A stretch of 64,000 bases of DNA. Source: CAZHVS01 sp964536015. Lineage in GTDB: Bacteria; Bacteroidota; Ignavibacteria; Ignavibacteriales; Ignavibacteriaceae. The notes below the pieces were generated by a model. The model did no database searches. It was not told where the DNA came from and worked only from the letters and a program-made list of their open reading frames with translations. Positions within the stretch are counted from its first letter, which is position 1. Each line of letters opens with the position of its first letter. The stretch covers positions 94,275-158,274 of the forward strand of contig CAZHVS010000008.1 in the NCBI GenBank assembly GCA_964536015.1, written 5' to 3'. A program made the position numbers and the translations under genes. Below, one piece after another: positions 18,396-27,454 of the stretch.

Positions 18396-20492
18396 ATGAA
18401 CGAATCAACTTTAGTTACTTTAGCCTTAGTTGTATTATTTACTCCTTTGCTTGGATTTTTAGGAACTGTATTATTTGGTAAAAAAATCAAGAAGATGTTT
18501 ATTTTCGAGATGATTGCTATAACAATTGTTATGGTTTTATCAATCATTATAAACTTTTTCAAACTTGGACAATTTGTAGATTCACGTATTGTTTCAGAAG
18601 TTTTATGGATTGATCTAAATAATAACTTGCTTCCTAAAATTCAGATTGAACTTGGAATTCTGATTGATAATATTTCTTCAATAATGTTGTTTGTTGTAGC
18701 ATTGATTAGTACACTTGTTCATTATTATTCAATTGAATATATGAAAGGTGATATTCGCTATAATAGGTATTTTGCGTACTTAGGGTTATTCACTTTTTCA
18801 ATGCTTGGTATCGTTCTTACTCATAACATTTTAATGATGTACATCTTCTGGGAACTTGTTGGAATTTCATCTTATCTGTTAATTGGTTTCTGGTATGAGA
18901 AAAAATCTGCTTCCGATGCTTCTAAAAAAGCTTTCATAGTTAATCGCATTGGTGATCTCGGAATGTTTGCAGGAATACTGATAATATTCATTACTTACAA
19001 TTCATTTACTTTTGATAAAATATTCTCAGCTATCGGAAATGGTATTCTTCCTTTTAATAGTACTTTTTGGTTGACAATTACCGGCGTGCTACTATTTTGT
19101 GGAGCTGTAGGAAAATCTGCTCAATTCCCTCTTCATGTTTGGTTACCTGATGCAATGGAAGGTCCTACACCTGTTAGTGCATTAATCCATGCTGCAACAA
19201 TGGTCGCTGCAGGAGTTTATCTTGTAACAAGAATATTTGTAATGCTTACGGGTGATGCTTTGTTAATTATAGCAATAGTTGGAATGCTCTCATCTTTTAT
19301 TCCTGCTACCATTGCAATAACTCAAACGGATATTAAAAAAGTCCTTGCGTATTCAACAATAAGTCAACTTGGATACATGATCCTTGCTCTTGGTGTCGGA
19401 AGTTATGCATTTGGATTCTTTCATCTTGTAACTCATGCTTTCTTTAAAGCCGGGCTTTTCCTTGGTGCTGGTTCAGTAATTCACGCAATGCATCACGAAC
19501 AGGAAATTTCTGAAATGGGTGGACTAAAGAAAAAACTTCCAATTACGTATGCAACTTTTCTTATTTTCTGTTTAGCTATTTCAGGTGTTCCTTTAACCTC
19601 TGGATTTTTAAGTAAAGATGGAATTCTTGCAGGAACTTATGCTTTTGGTAATTTGACCGGCAAGTGGATTTTTGCTATAAGCGGTTTTCTTGTTGCTTTG
19701 ATGACGGCTTTTTACATGTTCAGATTATTGATTTTAACGTTTCATGGTGAACCAAGAAATCTTCACAAATATGAACACGCACATGAATCACCTAAATTAA
19801 TGATTGTACCATTAATGATTCTTGCTGCATTATCTATCTTCATTTTTTATACATTAAATCCTTTAAACGTTGATAGCGGCTGGGTTTTTTCAAAATGGAT
19901 AAAGACACCTGAATCTGTTGTTCCGCCTTTAGCCAGATATTCTTTTATGGTAAATGAAACAAAAGAAATAATTCAAAATTCTGAACATCACATGATTCAT
20001 TCAGAGCAATATACAGAAGCTTTGCATCACGCTCATATGCCTGCTGTAATTCTTTCATTGCTGATTGCGGGTATAGGAATTTTACTTGCTTTCCTGTTCT
20101 ATCAGTGGAAAAAAATTAATGCCGATAAAGTTGCTGATACTATAAAACCGGTTTATATTTTTTCCAAAAACAAATGGTACTTTGATGAGTTGTATAAATA
20201 TACATTCGTTGGATTTACAATTCTTTTAAGCAAATTTTTAGGATGGTTTGATAATAAAATAATTGATGGAATTGTAAATGGAGCTGCTTCAATTACAAGA
20301 TTGTTTTCAAAAATTAGCGGGTTAATTGATCATTATGTTGTTGATGGATTGGTTAATTTCACTGCATATCTTACAGGATTTTTTGGAATTATATTTAGAA
20401 AATTACAAAGTGGAAAAGTGCAAGCATATTTAGTTCTGGTAATTTTCTCATTAATTATGCTTGTTTACATATTCACAAATTTAAGATTTTAA
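18396..20492 (+). CDS. nuoL: NADH-quinone oxidoreductase subunit L
   Basis: This 698-residue protein is the distal antiporter-like subunit with the long lateral helix at its C-terminus. The core includes YMFWELVGISSYLLIGFWYEK-type sequence, the VGKSAQFPLHVWLPDAMEGPTPVSALIHAATMVAAG signature and the ITQTDIKKVLAYSTISQLGYM helix with its pumping Lys. A His-rich stretch (EHAHE, EHHMIHSE, LHHAHMP) lies in the C-terminal third. Residues after about 600 form the anchor helices. It is followed by nuoM after 19 bp. Confidence 0.97.
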   Translation: MNESTLVTLALVVLFTPLLGFLGTVLFGKKIKKMFIFEMIAITIVMVLSIIINFFKLGQFVDSRIVSEVLWIDLNNNLLPKIQIELGILIDNISSIMLFVVALISTLVHYYSIEYMKGDIRYNRYFAYLGLFTFSMLGIVLTHNILMMYIFWELVGISSYLLIGFWYEKKSASDASKKAFIVNRIGDLGMFAGILIIFITYNSFTFDKIFSAIGNGILPFNSTFWLTITGVLLFCGAVGKSAQFPLHVWLPDAMEGPTPVSALIHAATMVAAGVYLVTRIFVMLTGDALLIIAIVGMLSSFIPATIAITQTDIKKVLAYSTISQLGYMILALGVGSYAFGFFHLVTHAFFKAGLFLGAGSVIHAMHHEQEISEMGGLKKKLPITYATFLIFCLAISGVPLTSGFLSKDGILAGTYAFGNLTGKWIFAISGFLVALMTAFYMFRLLILTFHGEPRNLHKYEHAHESPKLMIVPLMILAALSIFIFYTLNPLNVDSGWVFSKWIKTPESVVPPLARYSFMVNETKEIIQNSEHHMIHSEQYTEALHHAHMPAVILSLLIAGIGILLAFLFYQWKKINADKVADTIKPVYIFSKNKWYFDELYKYTFVGFTILLSKFLGWFDNKIIDGIVNGAASITRLFSKISGLIDHYVVDGLVNFTAYLTGFFGIIFRKLQSGKVQAYLVLVIFSLIMLVYIFTNLRF

Positions 20493-20511
20493 TAAAGGAA
20501 CTTAGAACACT

Positions 20512-22119
20512 ATGCATCAAATGCCTCTACTTTCGCTTATTACATTTCTGCCTGTTGTAGCAATGGTTATAATTCTTTTCTTACCTAAAACTCAGGATAG
20601 ATTAATAAAAATTATTACTGTTGTTGTCACTGGTCTTCAGGTAATATTGGCTGGGTTTATCTGGAGTAATTACAATTATGCTCTGGGTGGAATTAATAAT
20701 CAATCGTCTTTTCAATTTGTTGAAAGATTTACATGGATTCAAATTCCAAATATTTCATGGATTGGAACGATCAAGATTGATTATTTTCTTGGAGTTGATG
20801 GATTAAGTTTGCCACTTGTACTATTGACTGCGCTTATTTCTTTCATTGCAGCTATTTCCTCCTGGAACATAAATAAATCTGTCAAAGGCTATTTTGCTCT
20901 TTACCTTTTACTTGTTACAGGTATGATGGGTGTTTTTGTTGCACTTGATTTCTTCTTATTCTATGTATTTTGGGAATTGATGCTTTTACCTATGTATTTC
21001 CTTATTGGTATCTGGGGAGGTCCAAGAAAAGAATATGCAGCAATCAAGTTCTTCATTTATACTTTGTTTGGTTCTGTATTTATTCTGCTTGCAATTATTG
21101 GATTATATTTCAGTACTCAGGAAACTCTTGTTGATGGAACTAAAATTTTTACATTCAATATGCTGTCAATGATGAATCCTCAGAATTATACTTCTACTGG
21201 AATTCTTTCACCGTTTAATCCAAATAATTTAAGATTCATCGCTTTCATCGCTCTCTTTGCTGGATTTGCAATTAAGATACCTATGTTCCCTTTCCATACG
21301 TGGTTACCTGACGCACACGTTGAAGCTCCTACTCCTATAAGTGTTATCCTTGCAGGTGTATTATTAAAGATGGGAACTTATGGAATATTAAGAATTAACT
21401 TCCCCATCTTCCCTGAAATAACCAAGTATTTAATCTGGTGGATTGCTCTTTTTGGAATGATTAATATTATTTACGGGGCTTTATGTGCAATGGCTCAAAA
21501 AGATTTCAAAAAGCTAATTGCCTATTCCTCAATTTCACATATGGGTTATGTTCTTTTAGGAATGGCAGCATTAAATACTGCTGGAATTTCCGGAGCAGTT
21601 CTTCAAATGTTCAATCACGGAACTATTACAGCTATGCTATTCCTTGCAGTAGGAGTTATATATGACAGAGCGCATACAAGAGGCTTGGATGACTTTGGCG
21701 GATTAGCTAATCAAATGCCTGTTTATACAGGATTTGTTACTATTTCTTTCTTCGCTGCAATTGGTCTTCCAGGCTTAAGCGGATTTATCTCAGAAGCATT
21801 TGTATTCCTTGGAGCTTTCAGTGTTGTACAAATAAGAGTACTTACGATTCTTTCTACTCTGGGAATTCTTCTTGGTGCTGGCTATATGCTTTGGACTATG
21901 CAAAGAGTGTATCTTGGACAACTTCCTGAAAAATGGAACAAGCTCACAGATATTGACGCAAGAGAATACATTATGTTTGTTCCTCTAACTATTGTTATTA
22001 TTTTACTTGGAGTTCAACCATCTATTATGCTTAACCTTATGAACTCTTCGGTTAATGCAATGGTAGAGTTAATTAAATCATCTAACATTGTTTATCCTTA
22101 TTTAACAGCAGGATTTTAA
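20512..22119 (+). CDS. nuoM: NADH-quinone oxidoreductase subunit M
   Basis: This 535-residue protein is an antiporter-like membrane subunit with about 14 helices. The key Glu lies in VFWELMLLPMYFLIGIWGG. The FAGFAIKIPMFPFHTWLPDAHVEAPTPISVILAGVLLKMGTYG block is the family signature, and AQKDFKKLIAYSSISHMGYVLLG carries the second Lys. It pumps protons in the membrane arm. It lies between nuoL and nuoN on the same strand, with a 20-bp gap to nuoN. Confidence 0.97.
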   Translation: MHQMPLLSLITFLPVVAMVIILFLPKTQDRLIKIITVVVTGLQVILAGFIWSNYNYALGGINNQSSFQFVERFTWIQIPNISWIGTIKIDYFLGVDGLSLPLVLLTALISFIAAISSWNINKSVKGYFALYLLLVTGMMGVFVALDFFLFYVFWELMLLPMYFLIGIWGGPRKEYAAIKFFIYTLFGSVFILLAIIGLYFSTQETLVDGTKIFTFNMLSMMNPQNYTSTGILSPFNPNNLRFIAFIALFAGFAIKIPMFPFHTWLPDAHVEAPTPISVILAGVLLKMGTYGILRINFPIFPEITKYLIWWIALFGMINIIYGALCAMAQKDFKKLIAYSSISHMGYVLLGMAALNTAGISGAVLQMFNHGTITAMLFLAVGVIYDRAHTRGLDDFGGLANQMPVYTGFVTISFFAAIGLPGLSGFISEAFVFLGAFSVVQIRVLTILSTLGILLGAGYMLWTMQRVYLGQLPEKWNKLTDIDAREYIMFVPLTIVIILLGVQPSIMLNLMNSSVNAMVELIKSSNIVYPYLTAGF

Positions 22120-22139
22120 TTTTAGAATTGTAGGGAAAT

Positions 22140-23648
22140 ATGTCAGTAAATTATTTTTTTGATAGTTTATCACTTGTAAAACCTGAAGTTACTATCGCAA
22201 TAACATTATGTATAGTTTTATTATTTGACCTGATCTTCTCAAATAAAAAACTGTTTCTTCCCTACCTTTCTATATTGGGATTAATCGTTACTGGTTATTT
22301 TGTTACTACTCAGTTTTCTGTTAATGGAATTGCTTTTTCATCTCCAGGGAAAAACGGAATGGTATCATTAGATTCTTTTGGATCTTTCTTTAAGTTGTTA
22401 ATTGTAATTGGTTCATTAATTATAATTATTTTTTCAACTTTCTCAAAAGAACTCAAAAAAGAAGATTGCATAGATAGATGGGGCGAGTATTATACTTTAC
22501 TTTTTGGTATGATTCTCGGAATGTTTTTTATGATATCTTCTTCAAATTTAATTCTTATTTACCTTTCTGTTGAACTTGTTTCTCTTAGTTCTTATGTACT
22601 TGCAGGATTTATTAAAACTTCTGACAGAAGCAGTGAAGCTTCATTAAAATACATTATTTACGGAGCAGCTTCTTCTGGTGTAATGTTGTTTGGAATTTCT
22701 CTTCTTTTTGGATTAACAGGCAGTGCAAATTTATATGAGCTTAATTCTCTTCTTGCTATGCAAAATACTAATGGAATTATTGTAACATTTGCAACTTTGT
22801 TACTCCTAACCGGAATTGGATATAAAATATCAGCAGTGCCATTTCATTTCTGGACTCCTGATGTTTATGAGGGCGCACCTACAACCATAACCGCTTATCT
22901 ATCGGTTGCAAGTAAAGCCGCTGGTTTTGCATTATTGATAAGATTAATTACTTCAAGTTTTATTGCACAAAAAGATTCTCTTGGTTTCTGGATTAGTAAT
23001 TCTGCTTTCGATTGGAGAAATATTTTAGTTTTACTTTCGATCTTTTCGATGACGCTTGGTAACTTTGCAGCTTTATGGCAAAATAATCTTAAAAGAATGT
23101 TAGCTTATTCAAGCATTGCTCACGCGGGATATTTGCTTGCTGCACTTTCAGTTTTATCTGACCAGGGATTGATTGCAATATTGATTTACTTTGCTATTTA
23201 CTTAATGATGAACCTTGGTGCTTTCTTAATTGTAATTTTGATATACGATAAGATTGGTTCTGAAGAAATTGATGATTACAAGGGTCTTGGTTCTGCAATG
23301 CCGTTCCTTGGAGTCTGTTTGGCAATATTTCTTGTATCGCTTACAGGTTTACCACCGACAGCAGGATTTATTGGGAAACTTTATTTGTTTATTGCATTAA
23401 TTGATGCAAAGATGTATGTTCTTGCTGTTATTGCAGTATTAAATAGTGTTGTATCACTTTACTATTATATCAGAGTTCTTAAATTTATGTTTCTTACAGA
23501 TGCAGAAGAAAAAAGAGAAAATTATCAACCCAAATTTGCGATTACATTATTAGTTCTTGCACTCACAATTCCGATAATTATCTTTGGTTTATATTTTAGT
23601 CCTATTGTAAACCTTGCAAAAAATTCCCTATACATTTTAGGTTTTTAA
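22140..23648 (+). CDS. nuoN: NADH-quinone oxidoreductase subunit N
   Basis: This 502-residue protein is the third antiporter-like subunit, nearest NuoK. It shows ELVSLSSYVLAGFIKTSDRSSEASLKY, then GIGYKISAVPFHFWTPDVYEGAPTTITAYLSV, and LKRMLAYSSIAHAGYLL with the conserved Lys. It is the last gene of the operon: a rho-independent terminator stands 25 bp after its stop. No nuoE, nuoF or nuoG lies before or after the operon. Confidence 0.97.
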   Translation: MSVNYFFDSLSLVKPEVTIAITLCIVLLFDLIFSNKKLFLPYLSILGLIVTGYFVTTQFSVNGIAFSSPGKNGMVSLDSFGSFFKLLIVIGSLIIIIFSTFSKELKKEDCIDRWGEYYTLLFGMILGMFFMISSSNLILIYLSVELVSLSSYVLAGFIKTSDRSSEASLKYIIYGAASSGVMLFGISLLFGLTGSANLYELNSLLAMQNTNGIIVTFATLLLLTGIGYKISAVPFHFWTPDVYEGAPTTITAYLSVASKAAGFALLIRLITSSFIAQKDSLGFWISNSAFDWRNILVLLSIFSMTLGNFAALWQNNLKRMLAYSSIAHAGYLLAALSVLSDQGLIAILIYFAIYLMMNLGAFLIVILIYDKIGSEEIDDYKGLGSAMPFLGVCLAIFLVSLTGLPPTAGFIGKLYLFIALIDAKMYVLAVIAVLNSVVSLYYYIRVLKFMFLTDAEEKRENYQPKFAITLLVLALTIPIIIFGLYFSPIVNLAKNSLYILGF

Positions 23649-23672
23649 TCGTACTGAACTTATATATAATTT

Positions 23673-23698
23673 AATCCTACTAAAGTGGGATTTTTTTT
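23673..23698 (+). terminator. Rho-independent terminator after nuoN
   Basis: An 8-bp stem (AATCCTAC at 23673-23680 pairing with GTGGGATT at 23685-23692, one G-U pair) closes a TAAA loop and runs directly into a tract of Ts to 23698. It ends the nuo operon. The aminotransferase on the other strand ends 80 bp further on. Confidence 0.88.
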
Positions 23699-23777
23699 CT
23701 ATTCCCCTAAATCATTTAGAATGAATTGTATTTTAATTCTTGAAGCTATCCAAAAAATTATTTTATTCTTATCATTT

Positions 23778-24971
23778 TCAATTAAATGATAAAGCTCTTT
23801 TTAATCTTTTTACTCCCTCTTCAATCTCTTCCATTGAGCAAGCATAAGACATTCTAACACAATTATCATTTCCGAAAGCAATTCCTGGGACAAGTCCAAC
23901 TTTTTCTTTTTTCAGAAGAAAACTACAAAAAGATGATGAATCTTTTATTTCTATTCCATCAACTTTCTTTCCAAAAAAATTACTTACATCAAAGAAGACA
24001 TAAAATGCTCCCATAGGACAAGAACATTTTATTCCATCGATTTGATTTATTTCTTTAACAATAAAATCTCTTCTTCTCTGAAACTGTTTTACCATTTCAT
24101 CTAATTCAGGAGAGTTATAATTCAAAGCTGCTAATGTTGCAGCCTGAGATATAGAACACGCATTGGAAGTTGAATGACTCTGTAGATTTCTTGCTAATCT
24201 TATTACATCTTCATTTCCTGCAGCATAACCTATCCGCCAGCCAGTCATTGCAAAGGCTTTGCTTACACCATTCATAGTAATAGTTCGATCTTTTAAGAAT
24301 TCAATTGAACCAATTGAAAAATGTTTTTGATCATCAAAAATAATTTTTTCATAAATTTCATCAGAAATAACAAATATATCCTGGTGTTCTTTCAGAATAT
24401 CAGCTAAGGCTCTTATTTCTTGCTCACTATATACTGCTCCTGTTGGATTTGATGGAGAATTAAATAAAAATACTTTAGTGTTTTTGGTTATAGCGTTTCT
24501 TAGTTGTGATGGTGTTATCTTGTAATTTTCTTCCACACTTGCGTTGATAATTACTACTTTAGCTCCTGCTAATTTTACCATTTCTGGATAACTTACCCAG
24601 TATGGCGATTGAATAATTACTTCATCACCTGGATTACATAATGCCATCATTACGTTGTAAATAGAATGTTTTGCACCGCATGAGATTAAAATATTTTTTG
24701 CAGTGAATTCAAGTCCATTATCCTTTTTAAATTTATTAATTACTGCTTTTATCAGTTCGGGAGTACCTTCATTTGCAGTATATCTTGTTTGATTTTTATT
24801 TATTGCTTCAATTGCAGCGTCTTTAATATATTTTGGAGTATTAAAATCTGGTTCTCCTGCGCTAAAACTTAAAACGTTTTCACCTTTTGATTTAAGTTCT
24901 TTTATTAAAGCTGTGATCGCCAGTGTTCTGCTCTCCTCAACAGAACTAATCACTGAAGAAAGTGTTCTCAT
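23778..24971 (-). CDS. PLP-dependent aminotransferase, aspartate-aminotransferase type (class I)
   Basis: This 397-residue fold-type I aminotransferase resembles bacterial subgroup I-gamma aspartate aminotransferases. Visible motifs are the FSAGEPDFNTP opening, NSPSNPTGAVY near 171-181, the PLP lysine K238 in NGVSKAFAMTGWRIGY, and the Arg of CVRMSYACS near the C-terminus that binds the substrate carboxylate. It would move amino groups between aspartate (or another amino acid) and 2-oxoglutarate. The exact substrate cannot be read from sequence; an aspartate/prephenate role is also possible. It starts at ATG. A secreted hypothetical gene lies 26 bp upstream. Confidence 0.88.
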   Translation of the reverse strand: MRTLSSVISSVEESRTLAITALIKELKSKGENVLSFSAGEPDFNTPKYIKDAAIEAINKNQTRYTANEGTPELIKAVINKFKKDNGLEFTAKNILISCGAKHSIYNVMMALCNPGDEVIIQSPYWVSYPEMVKLAGAKVVIINASVEENYKITPSQLRNAITKNTKVFLFNSPSNPTGAVYSEQEIRALADILKEHQDIFVISDEIYEKIIFDDQKHFSIGSIEFLKDRTITMNGVSKAFAMTGWRIGYAAGNEDVIRLARNLQSHSTSNACSISQAATLAALNYNSPELDEMVKQFQRRRDFIVKEINQIDGIKCSCPMGAFYVFFDVSNFFGKKVDGIEIKDSSSFCSFLLKKEKVGLVPGIAFGNDNCVRMSYACSMEEIEEGVKRLKRALSFN

Positions 24972-24997
24972 AAAATTTCTCTTAAATAATTTATAGC

Positions 24998-25603
24998 TTA
25001 ATCTTCTTTACCCGAAAGCAATTTTCTAAGGTAATCTTTAACAAAATAATTTACTTCTTCACATTTCAGAGGCGGGAATAAATGAATTGCACGAATCTCT
25101 TCATCTTTTGTAACAAAACAAATTCCTTGTTCAAGATATGTAATATCACCAGATTCTGATATATAATCATCACCAAAATATTTTTTTGCTTTATCAGATT
25201 TTCCCAGTAAAAATATTTTGTTCATTATTCCATATTTTTTAATTAGATCCTGCTCTTTACTATATGATGTTAATGAAATAAAAACAAGAATATTATCTTT
25301 AAAATATAATCTGAAGATTGGATAATGTTCATCTTTTTTCGCTGTTGATTGATAATCAAGAATTCTATTTAACGGCTCATTTAGCATAACCCGAACAAGC
25401 AAATCGTCACCATAACTTGACTTGAGACTTTCGTAATCATTTTCAGTAAATTTATCACCAAGAATTTTGATAACATCGTAAACTTTCATTCCAAGTTGTA
25501 TTTTACCTATGCCTTTTCCAGGTACAATTACATCTCCATATTTTTGAGCAAAAATAAATCCTGAAAATAAAAATACAGCAATAAGGAAAATTCTTTTCGA
25601 CAT
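24998..25603 (-). CDS. Secreted protein of unknown function
   Basis: The protein has 201 residues and a clean signal peptide (MSKRIFLIAVFLFSGFIFAQ). The mature part opens with VPGKGIGKIQLGMKVYDVIKILGD. That GxGxGxIxLGM...V...LG pattern is seen in several families of small exported domains, but none can be named confidently. No catalytic motif or metal-binding cluster is visible; the single strong C-terminal feature is CEEVNYFVKDYL. It starts at ATG with a GGAAG site, 18 bp after coaD, and is probably co-transcribed with coaD and the aminotransferase. Confidence 0.72.
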   Translation of the reverse strand: MSKRIFLIAVFLFSGFIFAQKYGDVIVPGKGIGKIQLGMKVYDVIKILGDKFTENDYESLKSSYGDDLLVRVMLNEPLNRILDYQSTAKKDEHYPIFRLYFKDNILVFISLTSYSKEQDLIKKYGIMNKIFLLGKSDKAKKYFGDDYISESGDITYLEQGICFVTKDEEIRAIHLFPPLKCEEVNYFVKDYLRKLLSGKED

Positions 25604-25621
25604 AAAATTTACTTCCTTAAT

Positions 25622-26101
25622 TTATTTATATTTCTCAATAAGAGCTTTGTCGACACACTTTGGCACAAAATCACTGACATCACTTTTATGCTCTGATAAA
25701 TTTCGAACAATTGTTGAATTAAGATATGTATATTTTTCATTTGGCATGAGAAATACTGTTGAAATATCTTCTGCAAGTTTTCTGTTCATCAACGCCATCT
25801 GGAATTCATATTCAAAATCACTAACTGCCCTTAAACCTCTTATTATAGCTACTGCATTTATTTGTTTTGCATACTCTACAACTAATCCACCAAAAGAACT
25901 TATTTTAACATTTTGAAAATCCTTAAGACTTTCATTTAATAATAATAATCTTTCTTCAACAGTAAAGAGAGGATTTTTTGTTGGATTTTTTGCTACGGTA
26001 ACAACCACTTCATCAAATAACTCGCAGGCACGTTGTATTATATCGATATGTCCATTTGTAATTGGATCAAATGTACCGGGGTATAATGCGATTTTTTTCA
26101 T
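25622..26101 (-). CDS. coaD: Phosphopantetheine adenylyltransferase
   Basis: This 159-residue protein is a compact nucleotidyltransferase for the fourth step of coenzyme A synthesis. The ATP-binding PGTFDPITNGH carries H18 of the T/HxGH motif. The RGLRAVSDFEYEFQMALMN helix and the C-terminal YTYLNSTIVRNLSEHKSDVSDFVP (ISSTxxR-like) are typical CoaD. The start at 26101 puts the conserved KKIALYPGTFDP at the N-terminus. It lies 2 bp after the DJ-1/PfpI gene. Confidence 0.97.
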   Translation of the reverse strand: MKKIALYPGTFDPITNGHIDIIQRACELFDEVVVTVAKNPTKNPLFTVEERLLLLNESLKDFQNVKISSFGGLVVEYAKQINAVAIIRGLRAVSDFEYEFQMALMNRKLAEDISTVFLMPNEKYTYLNSTIVRNLSEHKSDVSDFVPKCVDKALIEKYK

Positions 26102-26103
26102 AC

Positions 26104-26634
26104 TTATTTTGTGTTTGAAAGATACTTTATTATTTCACGACAGAAGTCAGGCAAGTCATCAGGTTTCCTACTTGAAATCATATTCCTATCGACAACAACC
26201 GGTTGATCAACCCATTCACAGCCAGCATTTTCAATGTCATCTTTAATTCCTTCTGTAGAAGTACATTTAAAACCTTTTACAATCTTTGCTGAAATCGGAA
26301 TCCAACCAGCGTGACATATATGAGCAATAAGTTTCCCATCATTAAACATATTTCTTGTTATGTCCAAAACTTTTGGAATTCTTCTTAACTTATCAGGAGC
26401 AAATCCACCGGGAATTACTAGTGCATCATAATTTGTCTCAATTATTTCTTCATAAGAGGCATCCGATGTACAAGGATAACCATGTTTGCCTTTATACTTT
26501 TCAAGACGTAATAAACCCGCAACCACTACTTCTGCACCTTCTTCTTCAAGTCGAAGTTTTGGATACCATAATTCAAGATCTTCATATAAATCATCTACGA
26601 ACATTAATATCTTTTTCGATTTCAAACTGCTCAT
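26104..26634 (-). CDS. DJ-1/PfpI family protein
   Basis: From the ATG at 26634 (MSSLKSKKILMFVDDLYEDLELWYP) the protein has 176 residues; a longer reading to 26724 lacks a good start and is rejected. An AAAGGAAATT site precedes the chosen ATG. The fold markers are the E18 region, ALVIPGGFAPD near 71-81, and the nucleophile elbow C107-H108 in LIAHICHAGW. Members act as glyoxalases, deglycases, chaperones or proteases, and the sequence alone does not decide which. It is followed by coaD after 2 bp. Confidence 0.88.
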   Translation of the reverse strand: MSSLKSKKILMFVDDLYEDLELWYPKLRLEEEGAEVVVAGLLRLEKYKGKHGYPCTSDASYEEIIETNYDALVIPGGFAPDKLRRIPKVLDITRNMFNDGKLIAHICHAGWIPISAKIVKGFKCTSTEGIKDDIENAGCEWVDQPVVVDRNMISSRKPDDLPDFCREIIKYLSNTK

Positions 26635-26655
26635 AATTTCCTTTTTTTGTTTATT

Positions 26656-26663
26656 CAAATATA
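26656..26663 (-). promoter_or_regulatory. Bacteroidota-type -7 element before the DJ-1/PfpI gene
   Basis: TATATTTG on the minus strand lies 21 bp before the DJ-1/PfpI start. The following bases TATATTTGAATAAA are the same as those in front of acpP, which supports a real element. No clear TTG -33 box is seen at the expected distance. Confidence 0.5.
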
Positions 26664-26748
26664 TGGAATGAAAATCTAAAAAACATAAAATGAGAATATC
26701 AATCTCATGGCAATATCTAAACAAAAATTATCAGTATTAATTATCAAA

Positions 26749-27450
26749 TTATTTTATCGCAGAAACAGCTATTATGTAGTGTAGTCTATTATTTGGTATT
26801 TTGTCAAAAATTAATGAATCAATTTTTCCAAATAGATTTCTTAATTGTTCATTAAATCCAAAACAGCCTAAGAAACCAAATGTCTTGAACTCGAAATGTG
26901 AAAAGTCACTTATGATATTTTGTATCTCATCAATTGAATAATAATACCAGTTATTTTTTGCTGCACCATACTTCTTTCTTAATATTAAATGAAATGAAGA
27001 AGAAGTGAGATTTTCAGAAAAAATTAACAATCCACCTGGTTTAAGTGATTTTCTTATTTCAGATATCATTTTTCTCGCATTAGTAAGATTTTGATTTCTT
27101 GTTATTCCTCCTAAAACTGACTTAAAAGAAATTATATCAAAAAAACTTTCATAAGGTATATTTAATCCATCAATTTGTTCGTATTTAATCTTTCCTGAAT
27201 AACCAAATTGATTATGAATTTTTTTAACATTATCACTAATTTTTTCGTTGCTTGAACAAGTAACATTATAACCTAAATTGGCGAACCATAATGATAAACC
27301 GGCATTAACACCACAACCTAATTCCAGAACTTTTGAGTCTTGTGGTGAATAATTTTTAAGAAATTGCATCCAATATGGAAGTGCTTTTGACCAATTTAAA
27401 ATATCCCAACCTATCGCTTGATTTAGTATTTCTTTATTAAATTCTTTCAA
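26749..27450 (-). CDS. Class I SAM-dependent methyltransferase
   Basis: The protein has 233 residues. Motif I is VLELGCGVNAGLSLW (about 39-53), followed by a Rossmann-type alternation, the DIISFKSVLGGI acidic strand end and a KPGGLLIFSE motif III. A C-terminal lipid-like or sugar-like substrate region cannot be identified. The start is TTG at 27450, 4 bp after the gcvP stop, with an AGAG ribosome site inside the gcvP end; a later ATG at MQFLKNY would remove the helix before motif I. The substrate is unknown. Confidence 0.82.
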   Translation of the reverse strand: MKEFNKEILNQAIGWDILNWSKALPYWMQFLKNYSPQDSKVLELGCGVNAGLSLWFANLGYNVTCSSNEKISDNVKKIHNQFGYSGKIKYEQIDGLNIPYESFFDIISFKSVLGGITRNQNLTNARKMISEIRKSLKPGGLLIFSENLTSSSFHLILRKKYGAAKNNWYYYSIDEIQNIISDFSHFEFKTFGFLGCFGFNEQLRNLFGKIDSLIFDKIPNNRLHYIIAVSAIK

Positions 27451-27454
27451 ATTA

